Assembly (NCBI GenBank): GCA_942492715.1
Contig: CALOFW010000012.1
Coordinates: 620,001 to 684,000 of the forward strand
Source: Sva-07 sp942492715
GTDB lineage: Bacteria > Actinomycetota > Acidimicrobiia > Acidimicrobiales > Ilumatobacteraceae
Direction of reading: 5' to 3'
DNA length: 64,000 nucleotides
The position numbers were made by a program, and so were the translations under genes. Each line of letters starts with the position of its first letter. The first letter of the stretch is position 1. The notes below the pieces were generated by a model. It saw only the letters and a program-made list of their open reading frames with translations, ran no database searches and was not told where the DNA came from. Of this stretch, positions 16,326-24,494 are shown piece after piece.

Positions 16326-18004
16326 GACGACAGCGACGGCTCCGAGGTCGTCGCTCCGGCGAGGTCGGAGCGCTCCTCGACCTCGGCCGTGCCGTCGGAT
16401 TCGTCGGTGGCCGCCCGGCGGGCGAGCGCCGCCGCCACCAGCTCACGGAACAGGGGGTGCGGACGATCGGGGCGGCTCTTGAACTCCGGATGGGCCTGGG
16501 TGCCGACCCAGAACGGATGGCCGGGCAGCTCGATGAACTCGACGAGCCGGTTGTCCGGCGACGTCCCCGAGCACCAGAGACCGGCCTCCTCGATCTGGTT
16601 GCGGTAGCGCTCGTTGAACTCGTAGCGGTGGCGATGGCGCTCGGAGACGACCGGCTCGCCGTACGCCGCCGCGACCTGGGAACCTGACGCGAGCACCGCG
16701 TAGTAGGCGCCGAGCCGCATCGTGCCGCCCTTGTCCTCGATGCCGCGCTGTTCGAGCATCAGATCGATCACCGGGTAGTGGGTCGTCGGATCGAACTCGG
16801 TGGAGTTGGCGTCGGTGAGCCCGACGACGTCACGGGCGAACTCGATCGTCATCGCCTGCAGTCCGAGGCAGAGCCCGAGACAGGGCACACCCTCCTCGCG
16901 GGCGTAGCGGGCGGCAGCGATCTTGCCCTCGACGCCGCGATAGCCGAAGCCGCCGGGGATCACGATGCCGTCGAGGTGGTTGAGTTGCCCTGCGGCGAGC
17001 AGGCCCTCGACGCTCTCGGACTGGATCCACACGATCTCGACGTCGGCGCCGTGATGGAACCCGGCGTGTTTCAGGCTCTCGACCACCGACAGATAGGCAT
17101 CGGGCAACTCGATGTACTTGCCGATCAGCCCGATTCGTACGGGGGTCGTTGCCGCTTCGACCTTGGCGACGAACTCCTCCCAGTAGGTGAGATCGGGTTC
17201 GCCCTCGATGCGCAACAGGTCGCAGACGAAGTCGTCGAGGCCCTCGTCGTGGAGGATCAGGGGCAGCTCGTAGATGTTCTTCGCATCCGCCGCGTTCACG
17301 ACGGCGCGTTCCTCCACGTCGCAGAGGCTCGAGATCTTGCGCTTGAGGTCGTCGGACAACGGCTCCTCGCTGCGGCAGACGATCACGTCGGGCTGGATAC
17401 CGCGGCTGCGCAGCTCGGTCACCGAGTGCTGGGTGGGCTTGGTCTTCTGCTCGCCCGACGGACCGATGAACGGCACGAGCGTGACGTGGATGTAGCAGAC
17501 GTTGTCGCGCCCGACCATGTTGCGGAACTGACGGATCGCTTCGAGGAACGGCAGGATCTCGATGTCACCGACCGTGCCGCCCACCTCGGTGATCACGACG
17601 TCGACGTCGTCGTGGGCCACCCGTTCGACGCGCCGCTTGATCTCGTCGGTGATGTGCGGGATGACCTGCACGGTCTTGCCCAGGTAGTCGCCGCGTCGCT
17701 CGGCGGCGAGCACGGCCTGGTAGATCGATCCGGTGGTGGCGTTGGAGTTGCGCGAGAGGTTCTCGTCGATGAACCGCTCGTAGTGGCCGAGGTCGAGGTC
17801 GGTCTCGCCGCCGTCGTCGGTGACGAACACCTCGCCGTGCTCGAACGGGTTCATCGTGCCCGGATCGATGTTGATGTACGGGTCGAGCTTCTGGAGCGTG
17901 ACGCGCAGACCACGGAGCTTCAGCAGCCGGCCGAGCGACGATGCGGTCAGGCCTTTGCCGAGCGAGCTGGCGACGCCTCCGGTCACGAAAATGTGCTTCG
18001 GCAT
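16322..18004 (-). CDS. pyrG: CTP synthase
   Basis: The 560-residue amidotransferase makes CTP from UTP, ATP and glutamine. The synthetase domain starts MPKHIFVTGGVASSLGKG (P-loop at 10-18). The C-terminal class I glutaminase domain has the nucleophile in CLGLCLGLQ and the HPEF triad segment. The ATG at 18004 has a good Shine-Dalgarno GGAGG at 18017-18013 with an 8-base spacer, unlike the many leaderless-looking genes here. A 40-codon upstream extension was rejected on that basis. Confidence 0.96.
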   Translation of the reverse strand: MPKHIFVTGGVASSLGKGLTASSLGRLLKLRGLRVTLQKLDPYINIDPGTMNPFEHGEVFVTDDGGETDLDLGHYERFIDENLSRNSNATTGSIYQAVLAAERRGDYLGKTVQVIPHITDEIKRRVERVAHDDVDVVITEVGGTVGDIEILPFLEAIRQFRNMVGRDNVCYIHVTLVPFIGPSGEQKTKPTQHSVTELRSRGIQPDVIVCRSEEPLSDDLKRKISSLCDVEERAVVNAADAKNIYELPLILHDEGLDDFVCDLLRIEGEPDLTYWEEFVAKVEAATTPVRIGLIGKYIELPDAYLSVVESLKHAGFHHGADVEIVWIQSESVEGLLAAGQLNHLDGIVIPGGFGYRGVEGKIAAARYAREEGVPCLGLCLGLQAMTIEFARDVVGLTDANSTEFDPTTHYPVIDLMLEQRGIEDKGGTMRLGAYYAVLASGSQVAAAYGEPVVSERHRHRYEFNERYRNQIEEAGLWCSGTSPDNRLVEFIELPGHPFWVGTQAHPEFKSRPDRPHPLFRELVAAALARRAATDESDGTAEVEERSDLAGATTSEPSLSS

Positions 18005-18012
18005 CTGCCAAT

Positions 18013-18017
18013 CCTCC
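18013..18017 (-). promoter_or_regulatory. pyrG: Strong ribosome binding site deciding pyrG start
   Basis: GGAGG on the minus strand lies 8 bases before the ATG at 18004. The 144-base gap up to recN (18005-18148) shows no gene and no convincing hairpin. Two M. tuberculosis genes that sit between recN and pyrG (Rv1697 and Rv1698) are absent. Confidence 0.65.
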
Positions 18018-18148
18018 GTCTCACTGCTCGGTGTCCGAACGACACCATGACGGGAGATCACCATACCCCGCGCGAGTCCACCGCGGCGCCATTCCGAACG
18101 GCGGGTCGTCCGGGTACCACGCATGACGCACGCACGAATCGGGCCGGC

Positions 18149-19744
18149 TCAGCGATCGAGCAGCTCCCGGGCGTGGTTCAACGCCGAGTCCGAGCCCGAG
18201 CCGGACAACATCCGGGCGATCTCGGCGATTCGTTCCTCGCCGGAGATCGGGGCCGCCGCAGCGAACGTCCGACCCTCCCGGACGGTCTTGGCGACCGAGA
18301 TCTGGACGTCAGCGGCGGCAGCGACCTGTGCGAGGTGGGTGACGACCAGCACCTGATGGTTCCGGCCGAGCTGCGCGAGGGCATCACCGATCGCCTGGGC
18401 GGCGGCGCCGCCGATCCCGGCGTCGACCTCGTCGAACACCAGCGTGCGTGCGCTCTCGTGGTCGGCAGATGCGGCCGACAACACGAGGCGCAGCGCCAGC
18501 ATCGCCCGAGCCAACTCGCCGCCCGACGCGACCCGCGTCAGCGGAAGCAGCGGTGCACCCGGATTCGCGGCCAGCAGGAACTGGACACGATCGCCCGGGT
18601 GGTCGTCGGAATGGTCGCCGACCTCGACGGCGACCGACACGTGCGGCATCGCCAGGTTCCGCAGTTCGGCTTCGACCGCGGCGGCGAGTTCGGGGCCCGC
18701 CTCCCTCCGTCGGCGGCCCACCACGATCGCTGCGGCTCGTTCGTCGTCGAGCGCCTGTTGTCGCTGCTCGTCGAGCTCGGCGGCGCGCTCGTCGAATCGT
18801 TCGAGTTCGCGCAGCCGATCGGCCGACACGGCGTGGAACTCCATCACTGCTGCGAGGTCGTCGCCGTACTTGCGGCGGAGGTTCTTGAGGAGTTGGCGAC
18901 GCTCGCGCAGGAACGCCAATCGCTCGGGTGACTCGTCGATCGCCTCACCGCGTAGGCGAAGGTCGCCTGCGAGGTCGTCGAGGTCCGCGAGGAGGTCCCG
19001 GAGACGGTCGGCCTGCTCTGCGAAGGGCGCCCGGCCATCGATCGCTGCGAGCGCGGCGGCGAGCGCGTCGCGCGCTCCCCCGTCGTCGCTGAGCGACATG
19101 GCGGCTGCAGCCGCCGCCTCGCGGTGTGCCGTGGCATCGGCGAGCACCGATTCCTCGGTGTCGAGGCGTTCGTCCTCGTCGGGGTCGTCGATCGCGGCGG
19201 CGTCGAGTTCGTCGACCTGGAACCGGAGCAGGTCGATCTCCCGCGCGCGGGCACGATCGTCGCCGCCGAGGGCGGCGAGCGCTGCGTCGATCTCGGTCAG
19301 TCGCGCCCGGGCAGCCCGGAGCGGACCGAGGTCGATCGAGCCGTACTCGTCGAGCGCGGCACGCTGTGTCGTCGTCGACAGGAGCGACTGGTGTGCGTGC
19401 TGTCCGTGGAGATCGACGATGTCGGCCGCAGCCTCGGCGAGCGATGCAACGGTGGCCAACCGTCCGTCGACGTAGGCACGCGATCGGCCGTCGGCGGGGA
19501 CGATTCTCGTGAGCACGGTCTCCGCTCCGTCGGGTCTGACCAGACGTCCGTCGACGCGGGCATCAGTGGCTCCGTGGCGCACCATCGAGGAATCGGCCCG
19601 CCCGCCGACGAGCAGCTCGATCGCCTCGACGAGCATCGTCTTGCCGGCGCCCGTCTCACCGGTGACCGCCGTCAGTCCCGGCCCGAGGACGAGTTCGACG
19701 CGCTCGATCACACCGAGGTTCTCGATGTGCAGTTCGGTCAGCAT
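18149..19744 (-). CDS. recN: DNA repair protein RecN
   Basis: The 531-residue SMC-like ATPase acts in double-strand-break repair. Walker A TGETGAGKT (28-36) and LHGQHAHQSLL are in the N-terminal half. A long coiled-coil region in the middle is rich in Ala, Glu and Arg. The ABC signature VASGGELARAMLAL and Walker B TLVFDEVDAGIGG are near the C-terminus. It follows nadK by 19 bases in the conserved tlyA-nadK-recN order. Confidence 0.94.
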   Translation of the reverse strand: MLTELHIENLGVIERVELVLGPGLTAVTGETGAGKTMLVEAIELLVGGRADSSMVRHGATDARVDGRLVRPDGAETVLTRIVPADGRSRAYVDGRLATVASLAEAAADIVDLHGQHAHQSLLSTTTQRAALDEYGSIDLGPLRAARARLTEIDAALAALGGDDRARAREIDLLRFQVDELDAAAIDDPDEDERLDTEESVLADATAHREAAAAAAMSLSDDGGARDALAAALAAIDGRAPFAEQADRLRDLLADLDDLAGDLRLRGEAIDESPERLAFLRERRQLLKNLRRKYGDDLAAVMEFHAVSADRLRELERFDERAAELDEQRQQALDDERAAAIVVGRRRREAGPELAAAVEAELRNLAMPHVSVAVEVGDHSDDHPGDRVQFLLAANPGAPLLPLTRVASGGELARAMLALRLVLSAASADHESARTLVFDEVDAGIGGAAAQAIGDALAQLGRNHQVLVVTHLAQVAAAADVQISVAKTVREGRTFAAAAPISGEERIAEIARMLSGSGSDSALNHARELLDR

Positions 19745-19763
19745 CGGTCGGACATCGGTGCCG

Positions 19764-20615
19764 CTACCGGTCGGCGAGGCCGAACTTGGCCTTCAGGATC
19801 TGGTGGTAGCGCTCGGCCCCGAAGCGGACGAAGTTCGCCGTCGCCGACGACGGTGAGCAGGCCACGACGTCGCCGTCGTCGAGCGAGGCGACCGCCTGAC
19901 CGTCGAGCGTGAGTTCGGCACGACGATGGCCGGTCACCTCGATCTCGATCACCTCGGACGGGTCGAGCACGAGCGTCCGGTCGAACAGCATGTGCGGCGA
20001 CACCGGCGTGAGCAGCATCGCCCGGTGGCGCGGCGACACGATCGGACCGCGCGCCGAGAGCGAGTACGCCGTGGAGCCTGTCGGTGTCGCGACGATCAAT
20101 CCGTCCGCGGCGTAGTAGGTGAACGGCTCTCCGTCGATGCGGGCCAACAGGCGAACGGTGTGCCCGGACTGGGCCTTCTCGACGACCGCTTCGTTGAGTG
20201 CCCGACCCACCCGCTGGTCGTTGACCGACACGTCGAGCATCATGCGCTCGTCGAGGTGCCATCGACCCTCCCGCTCGCCGCTCACGAAACGGTCGAGCGC
20301 ATCGACGAGGCGATCGGGCTCGACCTCGGTGAGGTACCCCAACGAACCGAGATTGACCCCGAGCAGGGGAACCGCCGCACCTTCGAGGAGACGGACGCTG
20401 CGCAGCATCGTGCCGTCGCCGCCGAGGCTGAGCACGAGGCTCGCCTCCGCAATCGGCCGCACACTGGCGTGCTCGTCGAGCTGGAGAGCTGCGGCATCGT
20501 CGGGTGTCATCCAGACCGGAACATCGCGTTCACTGCACCACCGCAGCGCGTGGAGTGCGTGCTCACGGGCGGTCGAACGTTCGTGGTGAGCGACGAGCGC
20601 CACGCCGCGCATCAT
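19764..20615 (-). CDS. nadK: NAD kinase
   Basis: The 283-residue enzyme phosphorylates NAD+ to NADP+. It has the GGDGT motif (65-69), NLGSLGYL, and the GSTAYSLSARGPI substrate loop. Two adjacent in-frame ATGs (20615 and 20612) overlap the tlyA stop; the first gives an ATGA overlap and was taken. The frame upstream has no stop for more than 1.2 kb through tlyA, but that is a high-GC artefact and not a fusion. Confidence 0.94.
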   Translation of the reverse strand: MMRGVALVAHHERSTAREHALHALRWCSERDVPVWMTPDDAAALQLDEHASVRPIAEASLVLSLGGDGTMLRSVRLLEGAAVPLLGVNLGSLGYLTEVEPDRLVDALDRFVSGEREGRWHLDERMMLDVSVNDQRVGRALNEAVVEKAQSGHTVRLLARIDGEPFTYYAADGLIVATPTGSTAYSLSARGPIVSPRHRAMLLTPVSPHMLFDRTLVLDPSEVIEIEVTGHRRAELTLDGQAVASLDDGDVVACSPSSATANFVRFGAERYHQILKAKFGLADR

Positions 20616-21358
20616 CGGCCCCCGGCCGTCACGGCGTGCACCAGGAACTCGACGTTGCCGTCGGCGCCGGTGATCGGCGACCGGGTCCATCCGCGAACGT
20701 CGCAACCTGCCGACCGGAGCGCCTCGGCGACTTCGTCGCACACCCGCTCGTGCACCGCGGAGTCGGTGATGATCCCACGACCACGGTCGACTTCGCGGCG
20801 TCCGGCTTCGAACTGGGGTTTGACGAGCAGGACCATCGGCGAACCAGGTTGGCACAGCCCGACCAGTGTGGGGATCACGAGCGTGAGGGAGATGAACGAC
20901 AGGTCGCCCACCAGGAGGTCGACCGCACCCCCGATCGTGTCGAGATCGGCGTGGCGGACGTTGCACCGTTCGAGGTTGGTGACGCGATCGTCGGCCCGCA
21001 ACCGTTCGTGCAGTTGCCCGTGCCCGACATCGAGGGCGACGACGTGAACGGCGCCCCGTTGGAGCAGGCAGTCGGTGAACCCACCAGTGGAGGCACCGAC
21101 GTCGAGCGCTCGCCGACCGATGACGTCGACGTCGAACTCGGTCAGCGCATGCTCGAGTTTCTCGGCACCCCGGCCGACGAACCGAGCCGGCGGCCCGTCG
21201 ATCACGACGGCATCCGAAGGCGCGACCTGGCGTGCGGCCTTGTCGGCGATCGAGCCGTTGACGAGCACGCGATTCGCGGCGATCAGGTGTTGCGCCTCGG
21301 TGCGGCTCGTCGTCAGCTCTCGCCGAACCAGTTCGGCGTCGAGTCGTCGACGAGCCAC
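20612..21358 (-). CDS. tlyA: rRNA 2'-O-methyltransferase TlyA
   Basis: The 248-residue protein has an S4 RNA-binding domain (RRLDAELVRREL, 4-15) and a FtsJ-like SAM domain with LDVGASTGGFTDCLLQ (85-100), DLSFISL and VKPQFEAGR. TlyA methylates 16S and 23S rRNA and is needed for capreomycin sensitivity in mycobacteria. The GTG start at 21358 (VARRRLDAE) fits the family N-terminus and lies 8 bases after the restored stop of the upstream lysine-rich gene. Confidence 0.92.
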   Translation of the reverse strand: MARRRLDAELVRRELTTSRTEAQHLIAANRVLVNGSIADKAARQVAPSDAVVIDGPPARFVGRGAEKLEHALTEFDVDVIGRRALDVGASTGGFTDCLLQRGAVHVVALDVGHGQLHERLRADDRVTNLERCNVRHADLDTIGGAVDLLVGDLSFISLTLVIPTLVGLCQPGSPMVLLVKPQFEAGRREVDRGRGIITDSAVHERVCDEVAEALRSAGCDVRGWTRSPITGADGNVEFLVHAVTAGGR

Positions 21359-21366
21359 GGAGGGGA

Positions 21367-21911
21367 TCAGCTCGCGGGCGGCGTCGGTGCTGCGGTCGGG
21401 GCCTTCTTCGCCGGGGCCTTCTTCTTGGCCGGAGCCTTCTTCGCAGCACTCTTCTTCTTGCCTTCTTCTTCGCCGGGGCCTTCTTCTTGGCCGGAGCCTT
21501 CTTCGCAGCACTCTTCTTCTTCGCCGGAGCCTTCTTCGCAGCGCTCTTCTTCTTCGCCGGAGCCTTCTTCTTGGCCGGCGCCTTCTTCGCGGCCGGAGCG
21601 TCGGCGTTCATCTCGGCCTTGACACGCTCGGCGATCTTCTCGGCCAGTTCCTCGAACCGGTCCTCGAGTTCGTCGAATCGCTCCGACAACCAGTTGACCT
21701 GCTTGGAGAACTCGTTCTGGATGTCCTTGGACAACCGCTCTGAGGTCTCGCGGCCGCGGTCGAGGAGCGTCTGCACCGCCTTTTCGGCGTCACTGCGACG
21801 GACCTCACCTGCCTTCACCATCGACTGGACGATCGATTCGGCCTGCTTGCGCGAGATGTCGGTGAACTCGACGCCCGCGTCGACGAGTCGCTGCAACGTG
21901 TTGTTTTCCAT
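21367..21911 (-). CDS. Phasin/histone-like protein with Lys-Ala-Pro repeat tail, frameshifted at about 21461
   Basis: Residues 1-102 are helical and charged (MENNTLQRLVDAGVEF onward, with the heptad-like WLSERFDELEDRFEELAEKI), like phasin or PHA-granule proteins. From about residue 103 the tail repeats AAKKAPAKKK like histone H1. Near 21461 one repeat unit is 7 bases short. In frame, the tail then turns Arg-rich and has no stop until the end of nadK. In the shifted frame the Lys/Ala/Pro repeat resumes and ends in PTAAPTPPAS and TGA at 21369-21367, 8 bases before tlyA. A slippage mutation, a sequencing error or programmed shifting are all possible. M. tuberculosis has a small protein gene (Rv1693) at this position. 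Confidence 0.68.
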
Positions 21912-21917
21912 GAACTC

Positions 21918-21923
21918 AGGCTA
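21918..21923 (-). promoter_or_regulatory. Candidate -10 of the lysine-rich gene and tlyA unit
   Basis: TAGCCT on the minus strand is followed by 6 bases and the ATG at 21911. It lies in the short gap after the HAD-IIA stop (21934). Confidence 0.42.
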
Positions 21924-21933
21924 CTGCCGCTGG

Positions 21934-22749
21934 TCAGGGGCGGTACATGATGCGCGAGGCCACTTCGGCGAGGTCGGCGGCGTCGATGTCGACTGCGATG
22001 TCGACGCCGATCACGGTGTCGGGCCCGGACACCCCTGAGCGCACGAGCGCGAACCGGCAGCCGAGTCGCCGAGCGAACAACCCGTCGGTCTCCGGTCGGT
22101 CCCCGACCATCACCACGCGGGACGGGTCGAACGGCCGCTGCGACGTGCCGACGGTCGCGGCGATCAGGTCGGCCATCGGCTGGTGGGGCTTGCCTCCGAT
22201 GAGCGGTGTCGCGTCGGCTGCGGTCGCGATCGCCGCGAGGATCGAGCCGCCGCCCGGTTGCAGACCGCTCGGCGTGGGATAGGTGGAGTCGGTGTTGGTC
22301 CCGATCAACTGGGCGCCGACCCGCACCGCCGCCGACGCCACCGTCAGGCGAGCGAAATCGAACTCGCGGTGCAGCCCGACGATCACGGCGTCGAAACCCT
22401 CGGGGCTGATCGACCCGTCGTTGACGACGGCCTCGGCCCCACGTCGCTCGACGGCTTCGACCACACCTGGGCCCGCGGCCACCAGCACCCGCGCCGACGG
22501 CTCGACCAGTCGTGCGGCCGCCATCGCCGAGCTCACGACGTCTCCGCGAGCGGGCACGCCGATCGATTCGAGCGCCCGTTCGTGCTCGGCCTCGACAGCC
22601 GCCGAGTTGTTGGTGACGAAGAGCACGCGTACGCCGGCGGCGCGCAAGCGCTCGATCGCCTCGACCGATCCGGCGATCGGCTCGTGCGCGAGCCACACCA
22701 CCCCGTCGAGGTCACAGAGCACCGTCTCGATGCGATCCGATGTGTCCAC
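21934..22749 (-). CDS. HAD-IIA family phosphatase (glycerol-3-phosphate phosphatase type)
   Basis: The 271-residue protein has motif I LCDLDGVVW (12-20), FVTNN and the C-terminal VMVGDRPETDG, which place it in the NagD/HAD-IIA group. In the same position M. tuberculosis has Rv1692, a D,L-glycerol-3-phosphate phosphatase that recycles membrane glycerol phosphate. The GTG start (VDTSDRIETV) was chosen by homology. It is divergent from the DUF1015 gene, with 47 bases between starts. Confidence 0.85.
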   Translation of the reverse strand: MDTSDRIETVLCDLDGVVWLAHEPIAGSVEAIERLRAAGVRVLFVTNNSAAVEAEHERALESIGVPARGDVVSSAMAAARLVEPSARVLVAAGPGVVEAVERRGAEAVVNDGSISPEGFDAVIVGLHREFDFARLTVASAAVRVGAQLIGTNTDSTYPTPSGLQPGGGSILAAIATAADATPLIGGKPHQPMADLIAATVGTSQRPFDPSRVVMVGDRPETDGLFARRLGCRFALVRSGVSGPDTVIGVDIAVDIDAADLAEVASRIMYRP

Positions 22750-22796
22750 CGCTCGATCGTTGCAGGACCGCGGCCGAACGATGGCATCCTGTCGGG

Positions 22797-23981
22797 GTGC
22801 CGAGATTCACGCCGTTCCCCGCCCTGCGCTACCGCGATCGTGAGATCGACGACCTGATCGCACCGCCGTACGACGTGCTGTCGGACGCCGACCTCGACGC
22901 GCTCGGCGGCAGGAGCCGGTTCAACATCACCCACGTCGACGTCCCGCGCGAGTCGGACGGACCCGACCGGTACGTGCTCGCGGCCGCCACGCTGCGCGAC
23001 TGGATCGACGCCGGGGTGATGGAGTTCGACCCCACCCCGTCGTTCACGATCTATCGAATGCGGTTCACCGACGCGACCGGCACGGCGCGCGACATCGCCG
23101 GCGTGCTCGGCGGGATCGAGGTCGTCGACGAAGGAGCCGGTGGGGTACTCCCCCACGAGCGCGTCACACCGAAGGCGTCGACCGATCGCCTCGACCTCAC
23201 GCGGGCGACGCAGGCGAACCTGTCGCCCGTGTGGGGGCTGTCGCTCGCCGCCGGGCTCACCGAGCTGCTCGCCGAACCGGGCGAACCGATCGCTTCGGTC
23301 ACCGTCGACGGCGTCGACCACATCGTCGAACGCGTCGCGGACCCCGCGCGCATCGAGGCGATCGCAACGCTCATCGGCTCCGACGACGTGCTGATCGCCG
23401 ACGGCCACCACCGATACGGCATCAGCCGCACCTACCGCGACGAGGTCCGCGCCGCCAATGGCGGCCGCCCGTCCCCCGCCGACGAGACGCTTGCGTTCGT
23501 GAGCGAACTCGTGGCCGATCAACTGTCGGTGGAGGCGATCCATCGTCTGTACCACGGCGTGAGGTTCGACGAGCTCGTCGGTGCGCTCGACACCGTGTTC
23601 GAGCGCTCGGACGCCGGGTCCCCCGACGGTGGGACGCTGGCAACGATGGAACGCGAGGGGGTGCTCTGCCTCGTCACCCCCGATGGGACGGCACAGTGGC
23701 TGTCACCACGGCCGGGAGCGTTCGACTCGGTGCGTTCGCTCGACGGCGCCTGGCTGGAGCATGCGCTGGCCGACGTGGACCACAGCGTGACCTACCAGCA
23801 CGGCGTCGAGCAGGTCGTCGAAGCCGTCACGAGCGGCGCAGCGAACGGGGCGGTGCTGATCCGCCCGGTCAGCGTGGCCGAGATCGAGCGCACGGCCCGG
23901 GAGGGCGCGCTGATGCCGCCGAAGTCGACGTTCTTCACACCGAAGCTCCGCACCGGCTTGGTCATCCGCAGCGTCGTCTGA
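22797..23981 (+). CDS. DUF1015 family protein
   Basis: The 394-residue protein matches DUF1015: the N-terminal IAPPYDVLSD, a middle GGVLPHERVTPKASTDRLD and LIADGHHRYGISRTY, and the C-terminal LMPPKSTFFTPKLRTGLV. These proteins are widespread and cytosolic and have no agreed function; they contain conserved His and Asp/Glu motifs suggestive of a metal-dependent enzyme. GTG at 22797 gives VPRFTPFPALRY, the usual start. CATCCT lies 6 bases upstream. Confidence 0.85.
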   Translation: MPRFTPFPALRYRDREIDDLIAPPYDVLSDADLDALGGRSRFNITHVDVPRESDGPDRYVLAAATLRDWIDAGVMEFDPTPSFTIYRMRFTDATGTARDIAGVLGGIEVVDEGAGGVLPHERVTPKASTDRLDLTRATQANLSPVWGLSLAAGLTELLAEPGEPIASVTVDGVDHIVERVADPARIEAIATLIGSDDVLIADGHHRYGISRTYRDEVRAANGGRPSPADETLAFVSELVADQLSVEAIHRLYHGVRFDELVGALDTVFERSDAGSPDGGTLATMEREGVLCLVTPDGTAQWLSPRPGAFDSVRSLDGAWLEHALADVDHSVTYQHGVEQVVEAVTSGAANGAVLIRPVSVAEIERTAREGALMPPKSTFFTPKLRTGLVIRSVV

Positions 23982-24001
23982 CCAGCCGACCTCACGAGAG
24001 A

Positions 24002-24382
24002 TCACCGAGCACCCAGACGCTCGACGAGCTCGTCGAGCGCGGAGTTCACCTGCTTGCGCCGGCGCGTCGGGATCACCGTGTCGGCAACGACCTCGGTGCG
24101 GCTCTGCGTCGCACCCCCGACCCGGAAGAACCGACGATGGACCGCTCCGATCACCAGGAGTTCGGCACCGTCGATCAGCAACGCCGCCGCCGCACTCGGT
24201 GGATCGATCCACGACACCGGCACCGACATCTTGCGCGATCGACCAGCGGACCCGACCGTCGTCGTCACGTCGAACTGGACGCTCACGGACCCCGAGGGCA
24301 GCGTCCGGTCGGTTGCATCGCCCCGGACGCGGCCGCGCAACACCGCGAGGTTGGCCAGCGCGCTGGCATCTCGGTCGTTCAT
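24002..24382 (-). CDS. Single-stranded-DNA-binding-like OB-fold protein
   Basis: The 126-residue protein looks like an SSB OB fold (LAVLRGRVRGDA start, SVSVQFDVTT, VPVSWIDPP, ELLVIGAVHRRFFR), but it is not next to rpsF/rpsR and lacks the acidic tip used to recruit partners, so it is a paralogue and not the housekeeping SSB. ATG at 24382 is preceded by AGGAG (24393-24389) with a 6-base spacer; the ATG at 24388 directly abuts the AGGAG and was rejected. Confidence 0.7.
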   Translation of the reverse strand: MNDRDASALANLAVLRGRVRGDATDRTLPSGSVSVQFDVTTTVGSAGRSRKMSVPVSWIDPPSAAAALLIDGAELLVIGAVHRRFFRVGGATQSRTEVVADTVIPTRRRKQVNSALDELVERLGAR

Positions 24383-24432
24383 CGTCATCTCCTTCTGCTC
24401 GTGCTTCCGGCGGGAGGAGTCGGTCGAGCACC

Positions 24433-24438
24433 ACCGTA
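24433..24438 (-). promoter_or_regulatory. Candidate -10 of the SSB-like gene
   Basis: TACGGT on the minus strand lies about 50 bases before the ATG at 24382, leaving a leader with a proper AGGAG. It is back to back with the TACGGT element of the divergent oxidoreductase gene. Confidence 0.35.
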
Positions 24439-24482
24439 CGCAGGGGCTGTGACAACGTTGGTGGAGCGGGTCGGTGCGTTGC

Positions 24483-24488
24483 TACGGT
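24483..24488 (+). promoter_or_regulatory. Candidate -10 of the Gfo/Idh/MocA gene (leaderless type)
   Basis: TACGGT is followed by 6 bases and the ATG at 24495. TTGGTG at 24458-24463 could serve as a -35 with a 19-base spacer. Confidence 0.45.
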
Positions 24489-24494
24489 CGGTCG

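Noticed and set aside
18005..18148. Regulatory RNA upstream of pyrG
   Set aside because: The 144-base gap shows no convincing hairpin or initially transcribed pyrimidine tract like that of Gram-positive pyrG control.
19764..21911. A 715-codon fusion of the lysine-rich protein with NAD kinase
   Set aside because: The middle is tlyA read in the wrong frame. The lysine repeat ends properly in a shifted frame and nadK has its own coupled start.
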